A DNA stretch of 64,000 nt, from NCBI RefSeq assembly GCF_008831265.1, contig NZ_VTTH01000005.1, forward strand, positions 1-64,000, given 5' to 3'. Positions 37,668 through 45,969 of the stretch are shown in pieces (the first letter of the stretch is position 1; each line of letters starts with the position of its first letter). The translations under genes and the position numbers were made by a program. The notes beneath the pieces are model-generated. The model did not search any database. It was not told the origin of the DNA and saw only the letters and a program-made list of their open reading frames with translations. The DNA comes from Lacisediminimonas profundi (GTDB lineage: Bacteria; Pseudomonadota; Gammaproteobacteria; Burkholderiales; Burkholderiaceae_D).

Positions 37668-38051
37668 ATGAGCTGGATCGAGCAATCCATCAAGCAATTC
37701 GGCCGCAGCGTGGGCATTTCGTCGCTGGCTTTCGATGGCGACGGAGCGCTGCGACTGGGAACCGGGTCGGGCGGCACGATTGAACTGCATCACCAGCATG
37801 AACTTTCCCCGCCGGCGTTGCTGATCATTGTTTCCGAGCTCGTCGGCTTCAACCGGGCGGCGAGGCTGCGGGCTGCGTTGCGGCTAGCCGATTTCCGCCA
37901 GCAAGCAGTCTCGCCGCTGCACGTCGCGCTGGACGGGGACCAGCTGGTGCTGGCAACCCGGATGGACGAACGCGCATTCTCGCATCCCGCCCTGGAATCC
38001 GTTCTCGATCAGCTCGATCGCCTCCATCTTCACATCGCAGAGCGCGGCTGA
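37668..38051 (+). CDS. CesT-like type III secretion chaperone
   Basis: 127 residues, a usual class I chaperone size. The pattern of a short N-terminal helix (MSWIEQSIKQFGRSVGI), beta strands with LAFDGDGALRLG and IELHHQHE, and a later helix (LESVLDQLDRLHLHI) fits the CesT/SycN fold. It is adjacent to the gatekeeper and may serve it, as SycN/YscB serve YopN. The protein is not strongly acidic, so family confidence is moderate. Confidence 0.58.
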   Translation: MSWIEQSIKQFGRSVGISSLAFDGDGALRLGTGSGGTIELHHQHELSPPALLIIVSELVGFNRAARLRAALRLADFRQQAVSPLHVALDGDQLVLATRMDERAFSHPALESVLDQLDRLHLHIAERG

Positions 38052-38262
38052 ATGAATGCTTGAGCAGGACTGAAGCTACATCACTGCGCGCTTGAGTCCC
38101 GATAAAAATCCTGCCTGAGTAACCCCGGCCGCGGCCTTGTTCCGTCCAACGTGCTGCGGAAACGGAAATTTTCCACGCGACATCTGCTCTTGATCTTCCG
38201 CAAGTTTTCCAGCCTCCCCAGCGACAGAATCAGCTCTCCTGAAAAACACGGAGGAACGCGAA

Positions 38263-38943
38263 ATGTTCAGAATGCGCAATGCAGTGTCCCGCAACAAGAC
38301 GACGGTCCGCACTCACACTGCCGGGCCGTCGACGGCGCGCCTTCGCCATACGGAAACCGCCCCTGTCATGCGCCAGTATCACAGCGACTCCGGCCGGGAA
38401 GACGCGCGCAACACAATACGGAGGACGATGTTCAAGCCGCAGGATCTGGCAGTGACCGGTATCGTGAATCAGCTGCCCGGAGCGCCTGCAAACGAGCCGA
38501 TACCAAGCCGCATGAACGAACAACAGCTTGCACTTGCACTGGCCGGCCTGCGCGACAACCTCGGCTCGCTGGCCGAAGGCTATGCGACGGAAACAGGCCG
38601 CAAGTTCATGTTCCTGCGGGAGGTTGTGCATGCCGTCGCCGCGCCGCTTGGCTTGCGCCCCCCGGAAATCGAAATGGCCACTGCCACGGTCAGGAACAAG
38701 ACGGTTGAATTCAGCGAAGGAAGGCTGTCCATCAGCCAGGAAAGCGTGCAGTCCTGCCACGATCCGGCGCAGTTTGCGCTTTTCGTGCGGGCGGTGGTGG
38801 AATGGGGCCTGATTTACGCGATGTTTGGCGACCAGGCTGCATCCCTCGGGTGGCAGCACCTGAGCGACAGCCAGCACCGTCAGCTGAACACCTGCATGAT
38901 CGAGCTTGACCTGCTGAGCTTGCCGCCCGTGAGTTCGGACTGA
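38263..38943 (+). CDS. Unknown protein, candidate type III substrate
   Basis: 226 residues; no family recognised. AGGAGGAA-like sequence lies just upstream of ATG 38263. The first ~60 residues are rich in Arg, Thr, Ser and His with little hydrophobicity, as in many type III export signals; the remainder (~85-225) looks like a compact helical domain (QLALALAGLRDNLGSLAEGY; FALFVRAVVEWGLIYAMFGD). It follows the chaperone gene by 211 bp and precedes the convergent pca genes. No P-type promoter motif was found directly upstream; it may be read through from P2. Confidence 0.6.
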   Translation: MFRMRNAVSRNKTTVRTHTAGPSTARLRHTETAPVMRQYHSDSGREDARNTIRRTMFKPQDLAVTGIVNQLPGAPANEPIPSRMNEQQLALALAGLRDNLGSLAEGYATETGRKFMFLREVVHAVAAPLGLRPPEIEMATATVRNKTVEFSEGRLSISQESVQSCHDPAQFALFVRAVVEWGLIYAMFGDQAASLGWQHLSDSQHRQLNTCMIELDLLSLPPVSSD

Positions 38944-38998
38944 GCGCGTCGAGTCAGTGGCCGGGAGCCGGTGGCCGCTGGACGGCCTCCAGCCCATT

Positions 38999-39400
38999 TC
39001 ACGCCTGGCCGGCGGCGCCTTCCCGGTCGATCTCGTCGAATACTTCCTGTGCCATGTGGAAGGCCGAATTCGCCGCGGGGACGCCGCAGTAGATCGCTGC
39101 CTGCAGCAGGGTTTCCTTGATCTCGTCGCGGGTCACGCCGTTATTTGCCGCGGCCCGCAGATGCAGGCGTAATTCCTGTTCGCGGTTCAAAGCAATCATC
39201 ATTGAAATCACCATCAGGCTGCGGGAGTGGCGCGTCAGCCCGGGACGGGTCCAGATCTCGCCCCACGCATAGCGCGTGATCAGGTCCTGGAATTCGCTGG
39301 TCAGCGCGGTGCGCTTTGCCTGCGCCCGATCGACATGGGCGTTGCCGAGGACAGTTCGCCGCACCTGCAAGCCCTGGTCGTGACGTTGCTGTTCGTCCAT
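38999..39400 (-). CDS. pcaC: 4-carboxymuconolactone decarboxylase
   Basis: 133 residues, the length of stand-alone PcaC. It decarboxylates 4-carboxymuconolactone to 3-oxoadipate enol-lactone. Family sequence is clear: FQDLITRYAWGEIWTRPGL, MMIALNREQELRLHLRAAAN, and the GVPAANSAFHMAQEVFDE C-terminus. It is the last gene of the operon and lies two bases after pcaD. Alkylhydroperoxidase-D-like proteins share the fold, but the operon position settles the call. Confidence 0.95.
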   Translation of the reverse strand: MDEQQRHDQGLQVRRTVLGNAHVDRAQAKRTALTSEFQDLITRYAWGEIWTRPGLTRHSRSLMVISMMIALNREQELRLHLRAAANNGVTRDEIKETLLQAAIYCGVPAANSAFHMAQEVFDEIDREGAAGQA

Positions 39401-39402
39401 TT

Positions 39403-40200
39403 CTATTTTCCCTGTGCGGTTTCGGCGAGCAGGAAGCGCAGCAGGTGGGCGGTGAAGGTCTGCGTGACTTCCCAGTTTGAAAGATGGGCTGCATTCAGCT
39501 CCACCAGCTCTGCGCCAGCGATGCGGTCTGCGATCAGCCGGCTGTCGTCCAATGGCGTGGCCTGGTCTTGCTGGCCGCCGATCACGAGCGTCGGCGCGAC
39601 GATCTTGCGAATTTCCTCGCGCAGGTCGGCGTCGCGCACCGCACCGCAGTTGGCGGCGTAACCTGCCGATTCGGTATTGAGCAGCATCTCGCGCACAATC
39701 GCCACCTGCTGCGGCGCGCGTTGCTGGAAGTCCGCGGTGAACCAGCGATCCAGTACTGCCGGCACGATGGAAGCCAGGCCGTCTTCATTCACTTTCGCAA
39801 TGCGGGCGTTCCAGGAATCAGCGGTGCCGATCCTGGCGCCGGTATTGCACAGCACCAGCCGTTCGATCCGTTGCGGCGCCTGCGAGGCCAGCCACATGCC
39901 GATCTGGCCGCCCATCGACAGGCCGCAGAAATGTGCCCGTTCGATGCCGAGATGGTCGAGCAATGCCAGTACATCCTGGCCGAGCTGGGCCACGCTATAA
40001 GGTCCCGGCGTGACGCTTGATTGCCCATGCCCGCGGGTGTCGTAGCGCAGCACGCGAAAATGCGGATAGAGCGCCGGCATTTGCGGCGCCCACATCGACA
40101 AGTTGGTGCCGAGGGAATTCGACAGGACGAGCACAGGAAGGTGATCCGGTCCCTCCAGTTGGTAGTGCAACTGGGCGTCACCGATCTTGATGGTTGGCAT
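39403..40200 (-). CDS. pcaD: 3-oxoadipate enol-lactonase
   Basis: A 265-residue alpha/beta hydrolase that opens 3-oxoadipate enol-lactone to 3-oxoadipate. Nucleophile Ser95 is in CGLSMGG, the acid is in GGQQDQATP, and the His in NAAHLSN. The YDTRGHGQS segment is typical. It is separate from PcaC here, unlike the PcaL fusion of some bacteria. It lies between pcaB and pcaC in the minus-strand operon. Confidence 0.95.
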   Translation of the reverse strand: MPTIKIGDAQLHYQLEGPDHLPVLVLSNSLGTNLSMWAPQMPALYPHFRVLRYDTRGHGQSSVTPGPYSVAQLGQDVLALLDHLGIERAHFCGLSMGGQIGMWLASQAPQRIERLVLCNTGARIGTADSWNARIAKVNEDGLASIVPAVLDRWFTADFQQRAPQQVAIVREMLLNTESAGYAANCGAVRDADLREEIRKIVAPTLVIGGQQDQATPLDDSRLIADRIAGAELVELNAAHLSNWEVTQTFTAHLLRFLLAETAQGK

Positions 40201-40287
40201 GCGTGTTCTCCGGCGAATATTGAATGGCGATTGATTGGATTGAAAATGGATTGCACAAAGACTGAAGACCCGGCTGCGCGAAGGGAT

Positions 40288-41640
40288 TCAGGCCGTTTCG
40301 TGCCATGACCTCAGCACGGCGTCGACGAATTCCCCGGCGTGGCCGAGGTAATTGACGGGGTCGAAAAGGCGGTCGAGCGCCGCGCCATCCAGAAGCTTGC
40401 TGACCTGGCCGTCCGCGGCCAGCACCTCGCGCAGCGGGCGGTTCTGCTCGACAGCAGTCCTGCAGGCCTGCTCGACCAGATGATGGGCGGCCAGCTTGCC
40501 AAGCTCAGGGCCGAGCGCGAGTGTCACTGCCTCGGCCATGATCAGTCCATTGGTCAGGTCGATGTTGGCGCGCATCCTGCCTGCGTCCACCTGCAGGCCG
40601 GCCAGCACCCCGGTCATTTGCTGCAGGGACGCAGCGCTCAGGCTAAAGATGGACGGCAGCGCGTCCCATTCAGCCTGCCATCCGCCAAGCGCGCGCTCGT
40701 TTTCATTGGCCATGCCGCCCAGCACCGATGCCACCAGCCCGGGCACCCGGGTAGCGGCCGCAAGCGCGATTGCACAAGCGACCGGGTTGCGCTTGTGCGG
40801 CATGGTGGAAGATCCACCACGCCCTGCAGACGCAGGCTCGGCGAGCTCCGCAATTTCGGTCTGCGCCAGCAGCGAGATGTCGCGCGCAATCTTGCCCAGG
40901 CTGCCAGTCAGCAGTCCGCAAAATGTCGCGGCCTCGGCGATGCGATCGCGCTGGCCGTGCCATGGCATGTCCGGCGTTTGCAAGTCCAGTTGCACAGCCA
41001 TCGCCGCCGCCACCGCCGTGCCCTGGCCGCTCATGCTGGCCAGCGTGCCTGCTGCGCCGCCCAGTTGCAGTACAAGGACCCGCGGACGCAGTTCTCGCAG
41101 CCGGCGCCGGTGGCGCACCAGGCCATCCAGCCAGCCAGCCGCCTTGAGGCCGAAGGTGACCGGCAGCGCATGCTGCATCCATGTGCGCCCGATCTGCGGC
41201 GTGTCCCGGTAGCGCTGTGCGAGCGAGGCCAGCGCCTCGCCGCAGGCATCCAGCTGGTGCTGCAGCTCGTCCATGGCATCGCGCAATTGCAGCACCAGCC
41301 CGGTATCAATGATGTCCTGGCTGGTCGCACCCCAATGCACATAGCGCGCCGCGTCCTGGTCGGCGCCAGCCACGACCGCAGTCAACTGCTTGACCAGCGG
41401 AATGGCAAGGTTGCCGGCCTGGCCAGCCGCCGCGGCGAGCGCGGCCAGGTCGATATTGGCCGCATCGCAGGCAACGGCAATCGCCTCTGCCGCGGGAGCG
41501 GGTATCAGGCCGATGCTGGCCTGGGCCCTGGCCAGTGCCGCTTCGACGTCCAGCATGCGTTGCAGGCAGGCCTGGTCGGAAAAGACGGACCGCATCCGTG
41601 GCGTGGAGAACAGCGAGTCTGTCAGCGTGAAGGAGGACAT
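40288..41640 (-). CDS. pcaB: 3-carboxy-cis,cis-muconate cycloisomerase
   Basis: 450 residues of the aspartase/fumarase superfamily. It cyclises 3-carboxymuconate to 4-carboxymuconolactone. The signature GRGGSSTMPHKRNPVACAIA is intact, with HWGATSQDIIDTGLVLQ and RTWMQHALPVTFGLK upstream. ATG 41640 was chosen, 16 bp after the pcaG stop; the open frame extends into pcaG but that part is a shadow. It lies between pcaG and pcaD. Confidence 0.95.
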   Translation of the reverse strand: MSSFTLTDSLFSTPRMRSVFSDQACLQRMLDVEAALARAQASIGLIPAPAAEAIAVACDAANIDLAALAAAAGQAGNLAIPLVKQLTAVVAGADQDAARYVHWGATSQDIIDTGLVLQLRDAMDELQHQLDACGEALASLAQRYRDTPQIGRTWMQHALPVTFGLKAAGWLDGLVRHRRRLRELRPRVLVLQLGGAAGTLASMSGQGTAVAAAMAVQLDLQTPDMPWHGQRDRIAEAATFCGLLTGSLGKIARDISLLAQTEIAELAEPASAGRGGSSTMPHKRNPVACAIALAAATRVPGLVASVLGGMANENERALGGWQAEWDALPSIFSLSAASLQQMTGVLAGLQVDAGRMRANIDLTNGLIMAEAVTLALGPELGKLAAHHLVEQACRTAVEQNRPLREVLAADGQVSKLLDGAALDRLFDPVNYLGHAGEFVDAVLRSWHETA

Positions 41641-41656
41641 GCTGCGCGGGCCGCGC

Positions 41657-42244
41657 TCAGAAATCGAAGAATACGGTTTCGCCCTGCCCGCTGGCATCGC
41701 CTTGCAAGACGATGTTCCATTCGTAGGCATTGGGGCGTCCCGCAATTGCGCGGGCGACCAGCGTTGCACGCCGCTGCTCGGGAACCTGCTTCAGCACGAA
41801 GTCCTCGGCGTGGCCTTCGCCATCGGGAAAATAGATGCGCGACACCAGTTGTTTGGTCAGCCCGCGGCCGAAGATGGTGACGGCAATATGCGCCGCCTGC
41901 AGCGCGGCGCCCGGCACCGGCGACGGCACGCGGCCGGGCTTGACGGTGGTGAACTGGAAGCGGCCATTCTCGTCGGTTGGCACCCGCCCCCAACCGCGAA
42001 AGCCTGGTTCGGTTGGCAGGTCGCGCTGGTCTTCGGAATGCGCCAGCTTGCCATGCGCATTGGCTTGCCAGATCTCGACCAGGCCGTCGCCGACCGGCGC
42101 CCCATTGCCGTCGATCATGCGACCTTCAATTGTGATTGGCGTGCCGGTGACCTTGTCGCCGACAAGATTCGGTGTGTTGAGCCAGTCGGTGCCGATGTGC
42201 AGGTAAGGACCGATGGTCTGGGATCCGGTAGTCAGCAGGCTCAT
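41657..42244 (-). CDS. pcaG: Protocatechuate 3,4-dioxygenase alpha subunit
   Basis: 195 residues, the alpha-subunit length. With PcaH it performs intradiol cleavage of protocatechuate to 3-carboxy-cis,cis-muconate. SQTIGPYLHIGTDWLN at the start, IWQANAHGKLAHSED, and RIYFPDGEGHAEDFVLKQVP are typical. It lacks the Fe ligands, which lie in the beta subunit. The start at 42244 lies one base after the pcaH stop, indicating coupling. Confidence 0.95.
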   Translation of the reverse strand: MSLLTTGSQTIGPYLHIGTDWLNTPNLVGDKVTGTPITIEGRMIDGNGAPVGDGLVEIWQANAHGKLAHSEDQRDLPTEPGFRGWGRVPTDENGRFQFTTVKPGRVPSPVPGAALQAAHIAVTIFGRGLTKQLVSRIYFPDGEGHAEDFVLKQVPEQRRATLVARAIAGRPNAYEWNIVLQGDASGQGETVFFDF

Positions 42245-42245
42245 C

Positions 42246-42950
42246 TCATTTCTCCATCGGGGTTGCATCGCGGCCGCGCAGGACAATGTCGAAGCGGTAG
42301 CCGAGCGCGTATTCCGGCACTGTGGTTTCCCAGTCGAAGGTGCTGATCAGCCGCTCGCGGCCCTTTTCGTCGGGAATGCTGTTGTACATGGGGTCGTAGG
42401 TCAGCAGCGGATCGCCCGGAAAATACATCTGGGTGATCAGGCGCTGCGCAAAAGCCTGGCCGAACAGCGAGAAATGGATATGCGCCGGGCGCCAGCCGTT
42501 GTAATGATTGCGCCAGGGGTAGGCGCCTGGCTTGATGGTCAGGAAGCTGTAGCGGCCCTGATCGTCGGTGAGCGTGCGCCCGCCGCCGCTGAAATTCGGA
42601 TCGAGCGGGGCGTCGTGGTTGTCGTTCTTGTGGGGATAGCGGCCGGCAGCGTTGGCCTGCCAGATCTCCACCAGTGAATTGGCGACCGGCCGGCCGTTCT
42701 CGTCGAGAACGCGGCCGGAAACCTGGATCCGCTCGCCCATCGGCTCGCCGGCATGCTGGCGGGTCAGGTCGTTGTCGCCTGGCTTGAGGTCCTGGTGACC
42801 GAAGACCGGGCCGGTCAGTTCCGACAGCGATTGCGGAAGGATGACCAGCGGCTGGGCCGGCGAACGCTTGATGGTGGAATGGTAGGGCGGATACAACGAA
42901 TCCGGCTGGGTCCTGAAATACGGACGGCGGTACTGTGCAAGATCGGGCAT
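42246..42950 (-). CDS. pcaH: Protocatechuate 3,4-dioxygenase beta subunit
   Basis: 234 residues, carrying the non-haem Fe(III) site. Ligands can be placed at Tyr105 (AAGRYPHKND), Tyr144 (KPGAYPWRN), His157 and His159 (NGWRPAHIHFSLF). It forms the dioxygenase with PcaG. ATG 42950 was chosen from the conserved MPDLAQYRRPYF start; the upstream open frame is not part of the gene. A 89-bp gap separates it from pcaF. Confidence 0.96.
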   Translation of the reverse strand: MPDLAQYRRPYFRTQPDSLYPPYHSTIKRSPAQPLVILPQSLSELTGPVFGHQDLKPGDNDLTRQHAGEPMGERIQVSGRVLDENGRPVANSLVEIWQANAAGRYPHKNDNHDAPLDPNFSGGGRTLTDDQGRYSFLTIKPGAYPWRNHYNGWRPAHIHFSLFGQAFAQRLITQMYFPGDPLLTYDPMYNSIPDEKGRERLISTFDWETTVPEYALGYRFDIVLRGRDATPMEK

Positions 42951-43039
42951 GGCGCTCCTCGCTCCTCTTTTATCTCTTTTATCTTTGTTTTCAAGGGCGG
43001 GCGCGTCCCTGCACCCGCCGTCCTGCCTTGAACCGGGCT

Positions 43040-44242
43040 TCAGACCCTTTCGATCACCATCGCAATTCCCTGGCCGACGCCTATGCACATGGTACACAAG
43101 GCATAGCGTCCGCCGGTGCGATGCAACTGGTACATCGCCGTGGTTACCAGGCGCGCGCCGCTCATGCCGAGCGGATGGCCAAGTGCGATCGCGCCGCCGT
43201 TTGGATTGACACGGGGGTCGTCATCGGCCACGCCGAGTTCGCGCAATACTGCCAGCCCCTGCGCCGCGAACGCTTCATTCAGCTCGATCACATCCATCTG
43301 CCCGATCGTCATGCCGAGACGCTTGAGCAGCAACTGCGATGCGGGTGCCGGCCCAATCCCCATGACGCGCGGCGCAACGCCGGCGGTCGCCATTCCCACG
43401 ATGCGCGCGCGCGGCGTCAGGTCATGGATGCGGGCCGCTTCGCCGCTGGCGATCAGCAAGGCGCAGGCGCCATCGTTCACACCGGACGCATTGCCGGCAG
43501 TGACCGTACCGTCCGGCCGCACCACGCCCTTCAGTTTGCCCAGCGCCTCGACGCTGGTGGAACGCGGATGCTCGTCATGCTCGACCGTTATCGGATCGCC
43601 CTTTTTCTGCGCAATGATCACCGGGGTGATTTCCTGCGCCAGCGTGCCATTTTTCTGCGCGGCGGCGGCCTTGTTCTGGCTGGCCACCGCGAACTTGTCC
43701 TGGTCCTCGCGGTTGATCTTGTATTCGGTGGCGACGTTCTCTGCCGTCTCCGGCATGGAATCGACGCCGAACCGGGCCTTCATCGCCGGATTGACGAAGC
43801 GCCAGCCGATCGTGGTATCGAAGATCGCCGTGTTGCGGGAAAAGGCGCTGTCGGCCTTGCCCATGACGAAGGGTGCGCGCGTCATCGATTCCACGCCGCC
43901 GGCAATCATCAGGTTCAGTTCGCCGGACTTGATGGCACGGGCTACCGTGCCCACCGCATCCATGCCGGAGCCGCACAGGCGGTTGATGGTGGCGCCAGGA
44001 ATCTCCTGGGGCAAGCCGGCCAGCAAGGCGGACATGCGGGCGACATTGCGATTGTCCTCGCCGGCCTGGTTGGCACAACCGTAGATCACATCTTCCACGG
44101 CACTCCAGTCGAGATCGGGATGACGCGCCATCAGGGCTCGCAGCGGCACTGCGCCGAGGTCGTCAGCACGCACGTCTTTCAGAGAGCCGGCGTAGCGTCC
44201 GATGGGGGTACGAATTGCGTCGCAGATATAGGCGTCAATCAT
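43040..44242 (-). CDS. pcaF: 3-oxoadipyl-CoA thiolase
   Basis: A 400-residue thiolase that cleaves 3-oxoadipyl-CoA to succinyl-CoA and acetyl-CoA, the last step of the pathway. Catalytic Cys90 is in NRLCGSGMDA, the His in GGAIALGHPLG, and the second Cys in CTMCIGVGQG. The N-terminus MIDAYICDAIRTPIGRYAGS is typical of PcaF. It lies between pcaJ and pcaH. Compare the thiolase-like protein at 60531, which lacks these residues. Confidence 0.95.
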   Translation of the reverse strand: MIDAYICDAIRTPIGRYAGSLKDVRADDLGAVPLRALMARHPDLDWSAVEDVIYGCANQAGEDNRNVARMSALLAGLPQEIPGATINRLCGSGMDAVGTVARAIKSGELNLMIAGGVESMTRAPFVMGKADSAFSRNTAIFDTTIGWRFVNPAMKARFGVDSMPETAENVATEYKINREDQDKFAVASQNKAAAAQKNGTLAQEITPVIIAQKKGDPITVEHDEHPRSTSVEALGKLKGVVRPDGTVTAGNASGVNDGACALLIASGEAARIHDLTPRARIVGMATAGVAPRVMGIGPAPASQLLLKRLGMTIGQMDVIELNEAFAAQGLAVLRELGVADDDPRVNPNGGAIALGHPLGMSGARLVTTAMYQLHRTGGRYALCTMCIGVGQGIAMVIERV

Positions 44243-44283
44243 CTTTGATTTCTCTTGTGGTTTTTTTTGGTGGAAAGGGAATT

Positions 44284-44925
44284 CTATCGCTTGTCGATCA
44301 GTGGAACGCCTGACATGTCGAGCAGGGCTTCGAAGCTCAGGTCGGGAATGATCTCGCGCACCGCCAGTCCCTCGGGGGTGACGTCGATCACGGCCAGGTC
44401 GGTGTAGATCCGGCTGACGCAGCGCATGCCCGTGAGCGGATAGCTGCATTGCTTGACCAGTTTGCTTTCGCCACTGCGGGTCAGGTGTTCCATCATCACG
44501 AACACCTGCTTGGCGCCGATTGCCAGGTCCATGGCGCCGCCGACCGCCGGAATCGCGTCGGGCGCGCCCGTATGCCAGTTGGCAAGATCACCCTCTACCG
44601 AAACCTGGAAAGCGCCCAGCACGCAAATATCAAGATGTCCGCCACGCATCATGGCGAACGAATCGCCATGATGAAAATAGGAGCCGCCGGGAAGCAGGGT
44701 GACCGGCTGCTTGCCGGCGTTGATCAGGTCTTCATCCTCCTCCCCCGGCAGCGGGGCGGGCCCCATTCCGAGTATGCCGTTTTCACTATGGAGGAAAATT
44801 TCGCGGTCGCGCGGAAGATGATTGCCAACCAGGGTGGGCAGGCCGATCCCGAGGTTGACGTAGGCGCCTTCGGGTATGTCCTGCGCTACCCGCGCTGCCA
44901 TCTGGTCACGGTTAAGTCGTTTCAT
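44284..44925 (-). CDS. pcaJ: 3-oxoadipate CoA-transferase beta subunit
   Basis: 213 residues. With PcaI it moves CoA from succinyl-CoA to 3-oxoadipate. The family sequence GIGLPTLVGNHLPRDREIFL and the catalytic SENGILGMGP motif are intact. ATG 44925 follows a perfect AGGAGGT and overlaps the pcaI stop (ATGA). The subunits are separate, as is usual in Pseudomonadota. Confidence 0.95.
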   Translation of the reverse strand: MKRLNRDQMAARVAQDIPEGAYVNLGIGLPTLVGNHLPRDREIFLHSENGILGMGPAPLPGEEDEDLINAGKQPVTLLPGGSYFHHGDSFAMMRGGHLDICVLGAFQVSVEGDLANWHTGAPDAIPAVGGAMDLAIGAKQVFVMMEHLTRSGESKLVKQCSYPLTGMRCVSRIYTDLAVIDVTPEGLAVREIIPDLSFEALLDMSGVPLIDKR

Positions 44926-45590
44926 GAGCGCACCTCCTGCACCACGCGTTGCACGAAAATTCCCGGCGTGACGACGCTTTCCGGGTCCAGTTCGCCCAAT
45001 TCGACGACGCTTGCCACCTGTGCAATGGTGCATTTTGCCGCTGTCGCCATGATGGGACCGAAGTTGCGCGCCGCCTTGCGGTACACCAGGTTGCCCCAGC
45101 GGTCGCCACGGTGCGCCTTGATCAGCGCATAGTCGGCCCGGATCGGCGCCTCCAGCACATAGCCGCGGCCATCGATGATGCGCGTCTCCTTGCCTTCAGC
45201 CAGCAGCGTGCCGTACCCAGTCGGCGTGAAGAAACCGCCGATTCCCGCGCCGCCGGCACGAATGCGCTCGGCCAGGTTTCCCTGCGGGGTCAATTCGAGT
45301 TCGAGTTCGCCCGAGCGGTACAGCGCGTCGAACACGTGCGAGTCGGTCTGGCGCGGGAACGAGCAGATTATTTTTCGTACGCGCTTGGCCTTCAGCAAGG
45401 CGGCCAGGCCGGTTTCGCCATTGCCCGCATTGTTGTTGACGATGGTGAGTTCGCGCGCGCCCTGTGCGATCAGGGCATCGATCAGCGCCGCAGGCATGCC
45501 CGCATTGCCGAAGCCCCCGATCAGGATGGTCGCACCGTCCGCCACATCGGCAACGGCGTTCGCCATGGAATCGTAAATTTTGTTAATCAA
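44922..45590 (-). CDS. pcaI: 3-oxoadipate CoA-transferase alpha subunit
   Basis: 222 residues. The CoA-binding ATILIGGFGNAGMPAALIDA and AERIRAGGAGIGGFFTPTGYGT motifs are typical. It begins with TTG at 45590: the resulting MINKIYDSMANAV matches the family N-terminus, and AAGGTG lies at the right distance. An ATG at 45566 would cut conserved residues. It is the first gene of the pca operon, read from the divergent region shared with pcaR. Confidence 0.94.
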   Translation of the reverse strand: MINKIYDSMANAVADVADGATILIGGFGNAGMPAALIDALIAQGARELTIVNNNAGNGETGLAALLKAKRVRKIICSFPRQTDSHVFDALYRSGELELELTPQGNLAERIRAGGAGIGGFFTPTGYGTLLAEGKETRIIDGRGYVLEAPIRADYALIKAHRGDRWGNLVYRKAARNFGPIMATAAKCTIAQVASVVELGELDPESVVTPGIFVQRVVQEVRS

Positions 45591-45969
45591 AGTGGTGTCA
45601 CCTTCTTAGATTATTTGACAATTCAACGCCTATCCGAAACATGAAAATAAAACAACATGGATGGAGGATGGGCTTTGATTTCGCTCGCTACCGCTGCCGA
45701 GCTACAGTAAAATCGCCTTTATTGTCATGTTGGCATCAATTAAAGTTCGCTAATCGAACATTTGTTTGATAAGAGAACGATATTTAGTCTTTCATACCGA
45801 CATGAGAGCGTCAAGATCGCAAGTACTATTGTGTGCGATGGCCGCACAATTTGTTCGATAATCGGCAATGTGCCTTCGCATGCATTTAACATTTATCGAC
45901 TCGTCAGGGAATTGTGGAACCATGCACCGACTGACCAATCCGGCTCACAAACCTTTAAATGGTAAAAAT
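45591..45969. promoter_or_regulatory. Divergent pcaI-pcaR control region with three PcaR-type boxes
   Basis: This AT-rich 379-bp gap contains GTTCGCTAATCGAAC (45745-45759, a perfect 5-5-5 palindrome), GTTTGATAAGAGAAC (45764-45778) and GTTCGATAATCGGCA (45853-45867). The last is very close to the published Pseudomonas PcaR box GTTCGATAATCGCAC. The first two are adjacent on the same face-to-face spacing (19 bp) and could be the activation site for pcaI; the third lies ~100 bp before pcaR and suits autoregulation. Confidence 0.75.

Noticed and set aside
42951-43097. Extended starts for pcaH, pcaG, pcaB, pcaF and pcaJ into neighbouring genes.
   Set aside because: The extensions lie in adjacent gene sequence or spacers, and conserved family N-termini begin at the starts chosen.
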